Assembly (NCBI RefSeq): GCF_035946055.1
Contig: NZ_CP108364.1
Location: 5,146,001-5,210,000 of the forward strand
Direction: 5' to 3'
DNA: 64,000 nt
DNA from: Streptomyces sp. NBC_01341
Lineage (GTDB): Bacteria > Actinomycetota > Actinomycetes > Streptomycetales > Streptomycetaceae
Positions 52,232 through 60,630 of this stretch are shown here, in pieces (position 1 is the stretch's first letter; every line of letters begins with the position of its first letter). Made by a program: the position numbers and the translations under genes. The notes beneath the pieces were generated by a model. That model was given only the letters and a program-made list of their open reading frames with translations. It made no database searches and was not told the origin of the DNA.

Positions 52232-52807
52232 ATGGGCGTCACGCTCGCCAAGGGAGGCAATGTCTCCCTCTCCAAGGCCGCACCCAATCTCACGCAGGTG
52301 CTGGTCGGGCTCGGCTGGGACGCACGATCCACGACCGGAGCCGACTTCGACCTCGACGCCAGCGCGCTGCTGTGCCAGTCGGGCCGGGTCCTCGGCGACG
52401 AGTGGTTCGTGTTCTACAACAACCTCACCAGCCCCGACGGCTCCGTCGAGCACACCGGCGACAACCTCACCGGTGAGGGTGACGGCGACGACGAGTCCGT
52501 CCTCGTGAACCTGGCGCAGGTGCCCGCGCACTGCGACAAGATTCTTTTCCCGGTCTCGATCCATGAAGCCGACAATCGTGGGCAGACCTTCGGACAGGTC
52601 AGCAATGCCTTCATCCGTGTGGTGAATCAGGCGGACGGTCAGGAACTGGCGCGCTACGACCTCACCGAGGACGCCTCGACGGAGACGGCGATGATCTTCG
52701 GCGAGCTCTACCGCTATGGCGGGGAGTGGAAATTCCGTGCCGTGGGACAGGGGTACGCGTCAGGGCTCCGGGGCATCGCTCTAGACTTCGGGGTCAACGT
52801 TTCGTAA
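52232..52807 (+). CDS. terD: TerD family calcium-binding stress protein 2
   Basis: The 191-residue paralogue has the same motifs as the gene upstream ('MGVTLAKGGNVSLSKAAPNL', 'FDLDASALL', 'GDNLTGEGDGDDE', 'MIFGELYRYGGEWKFRAVGQGY'). It carries extra cysteines (in 'ALLCQSG' and 'PAHCDKI'). ATG 52232 follows GGGGAGGAC. It is followed after 48 bp by the TerC-like gene. Confidence 0.93.
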   Translation: MGVTLAKGGNVSLSKAAPNLTQVLVGLGWDARSTTGADFDLDASALLCQSGRVLGDEWFVFYNNLTSPDGSVEHTGDNLTGEGDGDDESVLVNLAQVPAHCDKILFPVSIHEADNRGQTFGQVSNAFIRVVNQADGQELARYDLTEDASTETAMIFGELYRYGGEWKFRAVGQGYASGLRGIALDFGVNVS

Positions 52808-52855
52808 AGCCGCGCACGGCGCGGGGGACCCGTTACATACACGATGGGGTAGCCA

Positions 52856-54004
52856 GTGCTTCTGAAAACCTTCGGCTGGTCGATCGCGTTCACCGCGCTC
52901 GGCCTGGTCGCAGCGGTGTTCTACGGGGGGTGGCAGGCATTCGGCGTCGTCGCCATCCTGTCGGTCCTCGAGATCTCGCTGTCCTTCGACAACGCGGTGA
53001 TCAACGCCGGGATCCTGAAGAAGATGAATGCCTTCTGGCAGAGAATCTTCCTCACCATCGGTGTCCTCATCGCCGTCTTCGGTATGCGGCTGGTCTTCCC
53101 CGTCGTGATCGTCGCCATCAGCGCCAAGCTGGGTCCGATCGAGGCCGTCGACCTCTCGTTCAACGACCCCGACATGTACAAGGAACTGGTCACGGACGCC
53201 CATCCGTCGATCGCCGCCTTCGGTGGCATGTTCCTGCTCATGATCTTCCTCGACTTCATCTTCGAGGACCGTGACATCCAGTGGCTGCGCTGGATCGAGC
53301 GCCCGCTCGCCAAGCTCGGCAAGGTCGACATGCTGTCGGTCTGCGTCGCGCTCATCGTCCTGCTGATCAGCGCGCTCACGTTCGCGACCCACGCCCACCA
53401 GCACGGTGGCGGGCACGCCGACAAGACGTCGACCGTGCTGCTCTCCGGGATCGCCGGTCTGATCACCTATCTCGTGGTCGGCGGCCTGTCCGGGTTCTTC
53501 GAGAACAAGCTGGAAGAGGAGGAGGAGCGCGAGCAGGAGGCCGAGGAAGAGGCCAAGAAGTCCGGGAAGCCGGTTGCCGCGGTGGCACTGGCCGGCAAGG
53601 CCGCGTTCTTCATGTTCCTCTACCTCGAGGTCCTCGACGCGTCCTTCTCGTTCGACGGCGTCATCGGCGCCTTCGCCATCACCAACGAGATCGTGCTGAT
53701 GGCCCTCGGCCTCGGTATCGGTGCCCTGTACGTCCGTTCGCTCACCGTGTACCTGGTGCGCCAGGGCACCCTGGACGACTACGTCTACCTGGAGCACGGC
53801 GCGCACTACGCGATCGGCGCCCTGTCGATCATCCTGCTCGTCACCATCCAGTACGAGATCAACGAGATCATCACCGGTCTCGTCGGCGTCGTCCTGATCG
53901 CCTGGTCCTTCTGGTCCTCGGTCCGGCGCAACAAGGCGATCGAGGCGGCCGGCGGTGACGGCGGCGGCTCCGATTCCAAGGCGGAAGTCTCCTCCGGGGT
54001 GTGA
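52856..54004 (+). CDS. TerC/DUF475-type integral membrane protein
   Basis: The 382-residue protein has about nine hydrophobic spans, with the TerC-type acidic membrane motifs 'LEISLSFDNAVINAGIL' and 'LEVLDASFSFDGVIGAFAIT'. A cytoplasmic loop near 215-245 is a run of Glu/Lys. It matches the DUF475 branch of the TerC group, thought to handle metal ions at the membrane with TerD proteins. GTG 52856 has a weak GGGG site. It lies in the Ter operon. Confidence 0.88.
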   Translation: MLLKTFGWSIAFTALGLVAAVFYGGWQAFGVVAILSVLEISLSFDNAVINAGILKKMNAFWQRIFLTIGVLIAVFGMRLVFPVVIVAISAKLGPIEAVDLSFNDPDMYKELVTDAHPSIAAFGGMFLLMIFLDFIFEDRDIQWLRWIERPLAKLGKVDMLSVCVALIVLLISALTFATHAHQHGGGHADKTSTVLLSGIAGLITYLVVGGLSGFFENKLEEEEEREQEAEEEAKKSGKPVAAVALAGKAAFFMFLYLEVLDASFSFDGVIGAFAITNEIVLMALGLGIGALYVRSLTVYLVRQGTLDDYVYLEHGAHYAIGALSIILLVTIQYEINEIITGLVGVVLIAWSFWSSVRRNKAIEAAGGDGGGSDSKAEVSSGV

Positions 54005-54031
54005 CCCGGTAGGGATTGAGGAACGCTCTCT

Positions 54032-54096
54032 CTGCGGGGCGGCCCACGTCGGCGGTTCCGGGAGCGCCCGGAACCGGCCCGGTGGCCGCCCCGCAG
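54032..54096 (+). terminator. Nested double hairpin after the TerC-like gene
   Basis: An outer 13-bp perfect stem (54032-54044 with 54084-54096) encloses an inner 9-bp perfect stem (GGTTCCGGG 54054-54062 with 54067-54075). It is a strong candidate terminator or processed RNA structure. Confidence 0.6.
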
Positions 54097-54165
54097 TGAT
54101 GTGCGGGGCGGCCCGGCCCGTAGGGGCGCGGGGTCGGGAAGTACTACGGATGCATGGGGGTTGGG

Positions 54166-54900
54166 ATGGCCTTCTGGGACGGCTTGTTTCCGGGACGCGC
54201 GGCGCAGTTCGAGTCGGGTAACTCCGCGACGAACTCCATCGTGCTCTCCCGGCGCAACGCGACGGTCTCGCTGACCAAGCAGGGCGCGCTGTCGGGCAAT
54301 CTGCGCGTCAACCTGTCGTGGCGCATGCGTACCTCGGACATCGGGGGCAGGTCGCGGCAGAGCGGCCGGCTGCTGCGCCCGCTGAAGCTCTTCAAGCCCG
54401 ACGTGGTCCAGGCCCACACCCAGGGCATGGTCAACGTCGACCTGGACCTGGGCTGCATGTACGAACTCGCGGACGGCACCAAGGGTGTGGTGCAGCCGCT
54501 GGGCAACCTCATCGGTGACCTGAACTCGGCGCCGTACATCCGGCTCAGCGGGGACGACCGGTTCGGGGCGCCGTCGGGCGAGACCGTCTATGTGAACCTC
54601 GACAAGCGCGACGAGATCAAGCGCCTGCTGTTCTTCGTCTACATCTACGACCAGACCCCGGCCTTCGACCGCACGCACGCCAAGGTGACGCTCTACCCGG
54701 GCAACGGCCCGCGTATCGAGATCGAGCTGGACGAGCGCGCCCCGCAGGCCCGCTCCTGCGCGGTGTTCACCGTGGACAACACCAAGGGTGAGCTGGTCGT
54801 GCGGCGCGAGGTCAAGTTCGTCTACGGCTTCCAGTCGGAGCTGGACCGCATGTACGGCTTCGGCATGCAGTGGGGGCGCGGCTACAAGACGCGGGCCTGA
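54166..54900 (+). CDS. TerA-like/TerD-superfamily protein
   Basis: The 244-residue protein has a TerD-superfamily beta fold with an N-terminal extension ('MAFWDGLFPGRAAQFESG'), 'ATVSLTKQGALSGNLRVNLSW', 'MVNVDLDLGCMYELADGTKG' and 'VYVNLDKRDEIKRLLFFVYIYD'. This is the TerA/TerF-like group of Ter operons. ATG 54166 matches the family start; ATG 54154 would add four residues. It lies 161 bp after the TerC-like gene, behind the nested hairpin, and converges on the next TerD-like gene. Confidence 0.85.
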   Translation: MAFWDGLFPGRAAQFESGNSATNSIVLSRRNATVSLTKQGALSGNLRVNLSWRMRTSDIGGRSRQSGRLLRPLKLFKPDVVQAHTQGMVNVDLDLGCMYELADGTKGVVQPLGNLIGDLNSAPYIRLSGDDRFGAPSGETVYVNLDKRDEIKRLLFFVYIYDQTPAFDRTHAKVTLYPGNGPRIEIELDERAPQARSCAVFTVDNTKGELVVRREVKFVYGFQSELDRMYGFGMQWGRGYKTRA

Positions 54901-54933
54901 GTGCGCACCGTCGAGGGCACCCGCGGCGCCGGT

Positions 54934-55797
54934 TCAGGACCGGAGGAACTGCGGGCCCTGCGGGGGCAGCACGAAATTCGGGTCTGCCGCGTGTGCCGCG
55001 GCCGCGGCGGGCTGGGGGTAGCCGTACGCCGGCTGGGCGGCGGGCTGCGGGTAGCCGTACGCGGGCTGGGCCGCCGTGGAGGGCTGCGGGTATCCGTAGG
55101 AGCCCTGGGGCGCGGCGGCCGGCTGCGGGTAGCCGTAGGCGGGCTGCTGATGCTGCACCGTGGCCTGACTGTCGGGCTCGGGCGTGCCGGTCTCCGGCAG
55201 GGTCCGGCCGGACGCGGACGCGTCGCTCCCGGGACCCGGCTCTGCGGCCGCCTCGGCCTCGTCCACCGAGATGCCGAACGCGGTGGCCAGTCCGACGAGG
55301 CCCGTGGGGTAGCCCTGGCCCACGGCACGGAACTTCCAGCCCTCGCCGCGCCGGTAGAGCTCGCCGCAGATGACGGCCGTCTCCTCGCCGGTCTCCGCCC
55401 GCACGTCGAAGACCGCGAGCGGCTCACCGTCCGCCGATGCCGCGTCGTACAGCGATATCCGCAGGTCGCGCACGTTCTCGAAAGCGGCTTCGTCGCAGGA
55501 CGCCGCGATGACCACCTGGTCCACGGACGGGTCGAGGGCGGAGAGGTCCGCCTCGATGGTGTCCGTGAGCCCCTCGGGCGAGCTGCGCTTGGGCAGCCGC
55601 CGCACGAGGCCGGAAGGGTGCCGCGGCTGGTTGTAGAAGACGAAGTCCTCGTCGGAACGCACCCGACCGGAGGAACCGAGCAGAAGCGCGGAGGCGTCCA
55701 CGTCCGGCACGCCCGTGCCCGGTGTCCAGTGCAGCACGGCCCGTACGGCCATGGCGTCGAGGGGGACGTTCGAGCCCTTCAGCATCGCGTGCGTCAT
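54934..55797 (-). CDS. TerD-like protein with YGYPQ-repeat tail
   Basis: Residues 1-180 of the 287-residue protein form a TerD domain ('DVDASALLLGSSGRVRSDEDFVFYNQP', 'AVICGELYRRGEGWKFRAVGQGY'). The rest is a Pro/Ala/Gln-rich disordered tail with four copies of a YGYPQP unit, similar to prion-like or membrane-associating linkers. The tail might drive self-association (inference). ATG 55797 has AGGA 10 bases upstream; ATG 55806 is possible. It is on the opposite strand to the rest of the Ter island. Confidence 0.85.
   Translation of the reverse strand: MTHAMLKGSNVPLDAMAVRAVLHWTPGTGVPDVDASALLLGSSGRVRSDEDFVFYNQPRHPSGLVRRLPKRSSPEGLTDTIEADLSALDPSVDQVVIAASCDEAAFENVRDLRISLYDAASADGEPLAVFDVRAETGEETAVICGELYRRGEGWKFRAVGQGYPTGLVGLATAFGISVDEAEAAAEPGPGSDASASGRTLPETGTPEPDSQATVQHQQPAYGYPQPAAAPQGSYGYPQPSTAAQPAYGYPQPAAQPAYGYPQPAAAAAHAADPNFVLPPQGPQFLRS
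55009..55149. repeat. Short tandem coding repeats for the YGYPQPA tail
   Basis: Four imperfect copies of GGCTGCGGGTAGCCGTA (plus strand) are spaced by 30-50 bases. They encode the YGYPQP units of the TerD-like protein. The codon choice varies little, so slippage or recombination expansion is plausible. Confidence 0.6.
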
Positions 55798-55963
55798 GGC
55801 GGTCATCCTGCCTGCTGGTGGGGTGCCCGGACAACGCGGGGGTACGAACCAGTAGGCCAGGCGATGCCGGTACGCGGCACGATGGCGCGCCGGGCGGGTA
55901 CGGGATACACCAGGGTTACCCGAAGTTCATATGCGCGGGGAACCGGCGACACCTGTCCGAACG

Positions 55964-55969
55964 TACTAT
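55964..55969 (+). promoter_or_regulatory. -10 element upstream of the CitE-like gene
   Basis: TACTAT fits TANNNT about 48 bases upstream of ATG 56017, in an A/T-richer stretch. A GGAAC (55939-55943) upstream might be an ECF-type -35, but its 18-bp spacing to CGTAC is not ideal. Confidence 0.35.
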
Positions 55970-56016
55970 TACCGGCCATACGATGTCCGGTCTATCAGGC
56001 AGTACGGGGGAAACGC

Positions 56017-57177
56017 ATGCGTCATTTCGGGCATATCTCGCCCGCTGTCCGAGAGGGCCTGTTCTTCAGAGAGCCGTGCGCTTTCACCGCGGGCTCCTCG
56101 GCCCAGGTGTTGTCCGCCGCCCTGGGAGCCACTCTCTACAGCCCGGCCACGCGGCCCAGGCTCGCCGACGACGTCATCAAACAGGTGAGCGGGGGCGTCG
56201 TCTCCATGGTGCTCTGCCTGGAGGATTCCATCGACGACGCCGAAGTGGTGGGCGCCGAGGCCAACCTCGTCCGGCAGTTCGCCGACCTCGAGAAGCGGGC
56301 CGTCGACGTGCCGCTGCTCTTCATCAGGGTCCGTGAGCCGCAGCAGATCTCCGACCTCGTCCGCCGGCTCGGCAGCTCCGTCCGGTTGTTGTCCGGATTC
56401 GTACTTCCGAAGTTCACGGAAGGGCGGGGCGAGCTGTTCCTCGAAGCCCTCACCGGGGCCGAGGCGGACAGTGGGCACCGGCTCTTCGCCATGCCCGTCC
56501 TCGAATCGCCGGAGCTGCTGCACCTCGAGACCCGGAGCGAGACCCTCCGGGGAATCGCGCGCACCGTCGACAAGTACCGGGAGCGGGTCCTCGCGCTACG
56601 GCTCGGCGTCACCGACTTCTGCTCCGCCTACGGGCTGCGCCGCGCGCCCGACATGACGGCGTACGACGTCCAGATCGTCGGCGCGGTCATCGGCGACGTC
56701 GTCAACGTCCTGGGCAGGGCGGACGGCACCGGCTTCACCATCACCGGGCCCGTGTGGGAGTACTTCCGGCTCCAGGAGCGGATGTTCAAACCCCAGCTGC
56801 GCCGCAGCCCCTTCGTGGGACAGGCCGAGAAGCTGCGCACCGCCCTGATCGAGCACGACCTCGACGGGCTGCTGCGGGAGATCGAGCTGGACCGCGCCAA
56901 CGGACTGCTCGGCAAGACGTGCATCCACCCCTCCCACGTGCTGCCCGTGCACGCGCTGTCCGTCGTCAGCCACGAGGAGTACAGCGACGCCCAGGACATC
57001 CTGCGGCCCGAACGGGGCGGCGGCGGGGTGCTGCGCTCCGCCTACACGAACAAGATGAACGAAGTGAAACCCCACCGCGCCTGGGCGGAACGGACCCTGC
57101 AGCGGGCAGAGGTCTTCGGTGTGGCCCGGGAGGACGTCGGGTTCGTGGAGCTCCTGGCCGCGGGCGTGACGGACTGA
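56017..57177 (+). CDS. HpcH/HpaI aldolase / citrate lyase beta-like (CitE) protein of the Ter module
   Basis: The 386-residue TIM-barrel protein has 'LYSPATRPRLADDV', 'SMVLCLEDSIDDAEV', 'MPVLESPELLHLE', 'LRLGVTDFCSAYGLRR' and 'GLLGKTCIHPSHV', with the Mg-binding acidic residues of the CitE fold. CitE-like lyases are a regular part of Ter-linked biosynthetic modules together with PRTase-TRSP and HAD proteins. Its substrate is unknown. ATG 56017 follows GGGGGAAA. The next gene starts 8 bp downstream, so this is the head of an operon. Confidence 0.85.
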   Translation: MRHFGHISPAVREGLFFREPCAFTAGSSAQVLSAALGATLYSPATRPRLADDVIKQVSGGVVSMVLCLEDSIDDAEVVGAEANLVRQFADLEKRAVDVPLLFIRVREPQQISDLVRRLGSSVRLLSGFVLPKFTEGRGELFLEALTGAEADSGHRLFAMPVLESPELLHLETRSETLRGIARTVDKYRERVLALRLGVTDFCSAYGLRRAPDMTAYDVQIVGAVIGDVVNVLGRADGTGFTITGPVWEYFRLQERMFKPQLRRSPFVGQAEKLRTALIEHDLDGLLREIELDRANGLLGKTCIHPSHVLPVHALSVVSHEEYSDAQDILRPERGGGGVLRSAYTNKMNEVKPHRAWAERTLQRAEVFGVAREDVGFVELLAAGVTD

Positions 57178-57185
57178 TCACGGAC

Positions 57186-59690
57186 ATGGCCGAGCACACA
57201 CCGGAAGAAGCCGTGCACATACCGGAAGAAGACGCAGTGGACGTGGAGTGGTCGGGCAACTGGGTCGCGGAACGGCTCGGGATCGAGCTCGTCGGCGACG
57301 GGGAACTCCGGGAGCTGCTGGGCCTCGCCCTGCGCCGCAACCCGAAGCGCGCCCATCTGCTCGTGTCGAACATCCTGGGCAAGCACGTGCCCCAGCGGCC
57401 GTCCGTCGTCTACGGCGCCGGCTTCGAGCTGGGCGAACGGGTGAGGAACCTGCTCGGCGAGGCCGAGGCCCGCCGGGCGGTCGTCCTCGGCTACGCGGAG
57501 ACGGCGACCGGACTCGGGCACGCCGTGGCCGACGGGCTCGGCACCGCCCCGTACCTCCACTCGACGCGCCGGCCCGTCGCCGGCGTCGCGCCGGCCGGCG
57601 GCTTCGAGGAGTCGCACTCCCACGCCACCTCCCACCTGCTGCTGCCCGAGAACCCGGGCCTGCTCAGGAACACCGAGGACGGTGCGCCGCTGGTCCTGGT
57701 CGACGACGAGTTCTCCACCGGCAACACCGTGCTCAACACCATCCGCGCCCTGCACGCGCGGTTCCCGCGGGACCGCTACGTCATCGTGGCGCTGGTCGAC
57801 ATGCGTTCCGAGGCCGACCAGGGGCGGCTCGCCGAGTTCGCCGCCGAGATCGGCGCCCGCGTCGACCTGATCGCCCGCGCCCGCGGCACCGTGCTCCTCC
57901 CGGACGGTGTCCTGGAGAAGGGCCGGAGCCTCGTCGCCGAACACGAGACCGAGCCGGCCCCGCGCGAGGCCCCCGCGCCGCGGACCGAGCCCGTGCGCGT
58001 CGGTCTCGACTGGCCGGCCGGCGTACCCGACGGCGGACGCCACGGCTTCACCCCCGCCCACCGCGCGGCCCTGGAGGCGGCACTGCCCGCCATGGCCGGA
58101 CGCGTCGCCGACGCGCTCGGCGACGCCCGCGACGTGCTCGTCCTCGGCTTCGAGGAGCTGATGTACGCGCCGCTGCGGCTCGGCACCGCACTGGAGGACG
58201 CCACGACCGCCGACGTGCGCTACTCCACCACCACCCGCTCGCCCGTCCTCGCCGTGGACGACCCCGGCTACGCGATACGCAGCCGCCTCGTCTTCCCGGC
58301 CCACGACGATCCGGCCGACGGCCCCGGCGACCGCTACGCCTACAACGTCGCGGGCGGCGGCTTCGACGCGGTCGTCGCCGTCGTCGACTCCACCGCGGAC
58401 ACCGAGGCCCTGCACGCCCCCGGCGGACTGCTGGCCACGCTCGCCGCGCACACCGACCGGGTACTGCTCGCGGTGGTCCCCTCGTACGTCCCGTCGCCGA
58501 CCCCCCACAGGCAGGAAGCCGCCATGCTGCCCGAACCCCTCCGGGGCCCCGCCTTCTCCTCCTACGCGGCAGAAGACGTCGGCTGGCTGCTCCAGGACCT
58601 CTCGGACACCGCTCTGGAGGCCCCGACCGAGGAGCGCGAGGAGGCGATCCAGAGCGGTGGCGCGCACTACGCCGAGTCGCTGCCCGTCGAGTACCAGCCC
58701 ACCCGGCAGTACCAGGAGCTGTTCAAGGCCGCCCTGGACGCCTCGGCGGCCCGTATCGCCCGCGCCGTCGGCACGGTCACGGAGACCGTCCTCGCGGAAT
58801 CCCCCTCCTCCCGGCCCGGTTCGGGCGACAGGACCCCCGTCCTCGTCTCCCTCGCCCGGGCCGGCACCCCCGTCGGCGTCCTGATGCGCCGATGGGCCCT
58901 CCACCGGCACGGACTCGACCTGCCGCACTACGCCGTCTCCATCGTCCGGGGCCGCGGCATCGACGCCAACGCCCTGCGCTGGCTGGCCGCCCACCACGAC
59001 CCGGCAGACGTCGTCTTCGTCGACGGCTGGACGGGCAAGGGCGCCATCACCCGTGAACTCGCCGCAGCGCTGGAGGAGTTCGGCGGCTTCAACCCGGACA
59101 TCGCCGTACTGGCCGACCCGGGCGGCTGCGTCCGGACCTACGGCACGCGCGAGGACTTCCTCATCCCGTCGGCCTGCCTGAACTCCACGGTCTCCGGGCT
59201 CGTCTCCCGCACGGTCCTGCGCTCCGACCTGGTCGGCCCGCACGACTTCCACGGCGCGAAGTTCTACCGCGAACTCGCGGACTCCGACGTGTCCGGCCTG
59301 TTCGTCGACAAGGTCGTCGCCCGCTTCGACGAGGTCGCCGACGCGGTGGACGCCGAGGCCAAGGAGATGCTCGGCGCGGACCGCGCCCCCACCTGGGACG
59401 GCTGGGCCGCCGTCGAGCGGATCAGCGAGGAGTACGGCATCCACGACGTGAACCTGGTCAAGCCCGGCGTCGGCGAGACGACCCGGGTGCTGCTGCGCCG
59501 CGTCCCGTGGAAGATCCTCGCCAAGCGAGGCGCCGGCGCCGACCTCGACCACGTGCGCCTGCTCGCCGAACAGCGCGGTGTCCCCGTCGAGGAGGTCGGC
59601 GAACTCCCCTACACCTGCGTCGGGTTGATCCACCCCAAGTACACCCGCGGCGCGACCGGCGCCGATGGCACGGCGGTGACGGCGAAGTGA
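57186..59690 (+). CDS. PRTase-TRSP-StiP-PELOTA multidomain protein
   Basis: The 834-residue protein appears to join four domains. Residues 20-250 hold a phosphoribosyltransferase (PRPP-loop-type 'APLVLVDDEFSTGNTVLNTI'). Residues 270-440 are the TRSP domain ('YSTTTRSPVLAVDDPGYAIRSRL' region). Residues 490-740 are the StiP domain ('LVSLARAGTPVGVLMRRW', 'HYAVSIVRGRGIDANAL', 'FVDGWTGKGAITREL', 'ADPGGCV'). The end is a PELOTA-type RNA-binding segment ('LAEQRGVPVEEVGELPYTCVGLI'). In other genomes the first and second halves can be separate proteins. A nucleotide-linked or RNA-linked modification has been proposed for this module. ATG 57186 lacks a clear ribosome site; GTG 57238, after GGAAGAAG, is an alternative. 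Confidence 0.85.
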   Translation: MAEHTPEEAVHIPEEDAVDVEWSGNWVAERLGIELVGDGELRELLGLALRRNPKRAHLLVSNILGKHVPQRPSVVYGAGFELGERVRNLLGEAEARRAVVLGYAETATGLGHAVADGLGTAPYLHSTRRPVAGVAPAGGFEESHSHATSHLLLPENPGLLRNTEDGAPLVLVDDEFSTGNTVLNTIRALHARFPRDRYVIVALVDMRSEADQGRLAEFAAEIGARVDLIARARGTVLLPDGVLEKGRSLVAEHETEPAPREAPAPRTEPVRVGLDWPAGVPDGGRHGFTPAHRAALEAALPAMAGRVADALGDARDVLVLGFEELMYAPLRLGTALEDATTADVRYSTTTRSPVLAVDDPGYAIRSRLVFPAHDDPADGPGDRYAYNVAGGGFDAVVAVVDSTADTEALHAPGGLLATLAAHTDRVLLAVVPSYVPSPTPHRQEAAMLPEPLRGPAFSSYAAEDVGWLLQDLSDTALEAPTEEREEAIQSGGAHYAESLPVEYQPTRQYQELFKAALDASAARIARAVGTVTETVLAESPSSRPGSGDRTPVLVSLARAGTPVGVLMRRWALHRHGLDLPHYAVSIVRGRGIDANALRWLAAHHDPADVVFVDGWTGKGAITRELAAALEEFGGFNPDIAVLADPGGCVRTYGTREDFLIPSACLNSTVSGLVSRTVLRSDLVGPHDFHGAKFYRELADSDVSGLFVDKVVARFDEVADAVDAEAKEMLGADRAPTWDGWAAVERISEEYGIHDVNLVKPGVGETTRVLLRRVPWKILAKRGAGADLDHVRLLAEQRGVPVEEVGELPYTCVGLIHPKYTRGATGADGTAVTAK

Positions 59691-60529
59691 CCGACATCCC
59701 GGACACGCCCGTCACGCTCGTCGCCAGTGACCTCGACCGCACACTCATCTACTCGGCGGCGGCGCTCCAGCTCGACATGCCGGACGAGCGCGCACCGCGC
59801 CTCCTCTGCGTGGAGGTCTACGGCCGGGCGCCCCTCTCCTACATGACGGAGACGGCCGCCGCCCTGATCGGCGAACTGGCCCGCACCACCGTGTTCGTGC
59901 CGACCACCACCCGGACCCGGGAGCAGTACGCCCGTATCCACCTGCCCGGCCCCGCCCCCCGGTACGCCATCTGCGCCAACGGCGGCCACCTCCTGGTCGA
60001 CGGCGTCTCCGACCCCGGATGGCAGGGGCGGGTCACCCGGCGGCTCACCGACGAATGCGCCTCACTCGCCGAGGTCCGCGCCCACCTCCAGGCCACGAGC
60101 GACCCCTCCTGGCTGCTCAAGGAGCGCGTCGCCGAAGACCTCTTCGCCTACCTCGTCGTCGACCGCGGCGCGCTGCCCGAGGGCTGGGTCAAGGAGCTGG
60201 CGGACTGGGCCGACCCCAAGGGCTGGACCGTCTCCCTCCAGGGCCGCAAGATCTACGCCGTACCGAAGCCGCTCACCAAGAGCGCCGCGATGCGCGAGGT
60301 GGCACGCCGCTGCGGCGCCGTGAAGACCCTCGCCGCCGGTGACTCGCTCCTGGACGCCGACCTGCTGCTCGCGGCCGACCAGGCCTGGCGCCCGGGCCAC
60401 GGCGAACTCGCCGACAGCGGCTGGGGCGCGCCCAACACCGAAGTGCTCAGGGAGCGGGGTGCCGCCGCGGGGGAGGAGATCCTGCGCCGTTTCCTGCGCG
60501 CCTCCGACCCGGTGCGGGCGGGTCGCTGA
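59687..60529 (+). CDS. HAD-superfamily hydrolase of the Ter module
   Basis: The 280-residue phosphatase has motif I 'LVASDLDRTLIYS' (nucleophile Asp), motif II in 'TTTRT', Lys in 'KPLTKSAAMRE' and motif IV 'LAAGDSLLDADLL'. It belongs to the Cof/SPP-like branch. GTG 59687 overlaps the stop of the preceding gene by 4 bp (GTGA), which fixes the start and operon membership. It probably dephosphorylates an intermediate made by the PRTase/TRSP protein (inference). Confidence 0.88.
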   Translation: MTDIPDTPVTLVASDLDRTLIYSAAALQLDMPDERAPRLLCVEVYGRAPLSYMTETAAALIGELARTTVFVPTTTRTREQYARIHLPGPAPRYAICANGGHLLVDGVSDPGWQGRVTRRLTDECASLAEVRAHLQATSDPSWLLKERVAEDLFAYLVVDRGALPEGWVKELADWADPKGWTVSLQGRKIYAVPKPLTKSAAMREVARRCGAVKTLAAGDSLLDADLLLAADQAWRPGHGELADSGWGAPNTEVLRERGAAAGEEILRRFLRASDPVRAGR

Positions 60530-60630
60530 GCGGACCTGGGGCCGGCCTTCCCCGGCGAACAGGAGAAGTTGACGACGCAAGCATCGAATAGCCTGGTGGT
60601 GTACTTCGTAGCTCGTGAGACGGGAATGAC

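Noticed and set aside
55009..55149. Regularly spaced repeats that could suggest a CRISPR array
   Set aside because: They are imperfect, in frame, and encode the YGYPQP units of a TerD-like protein.
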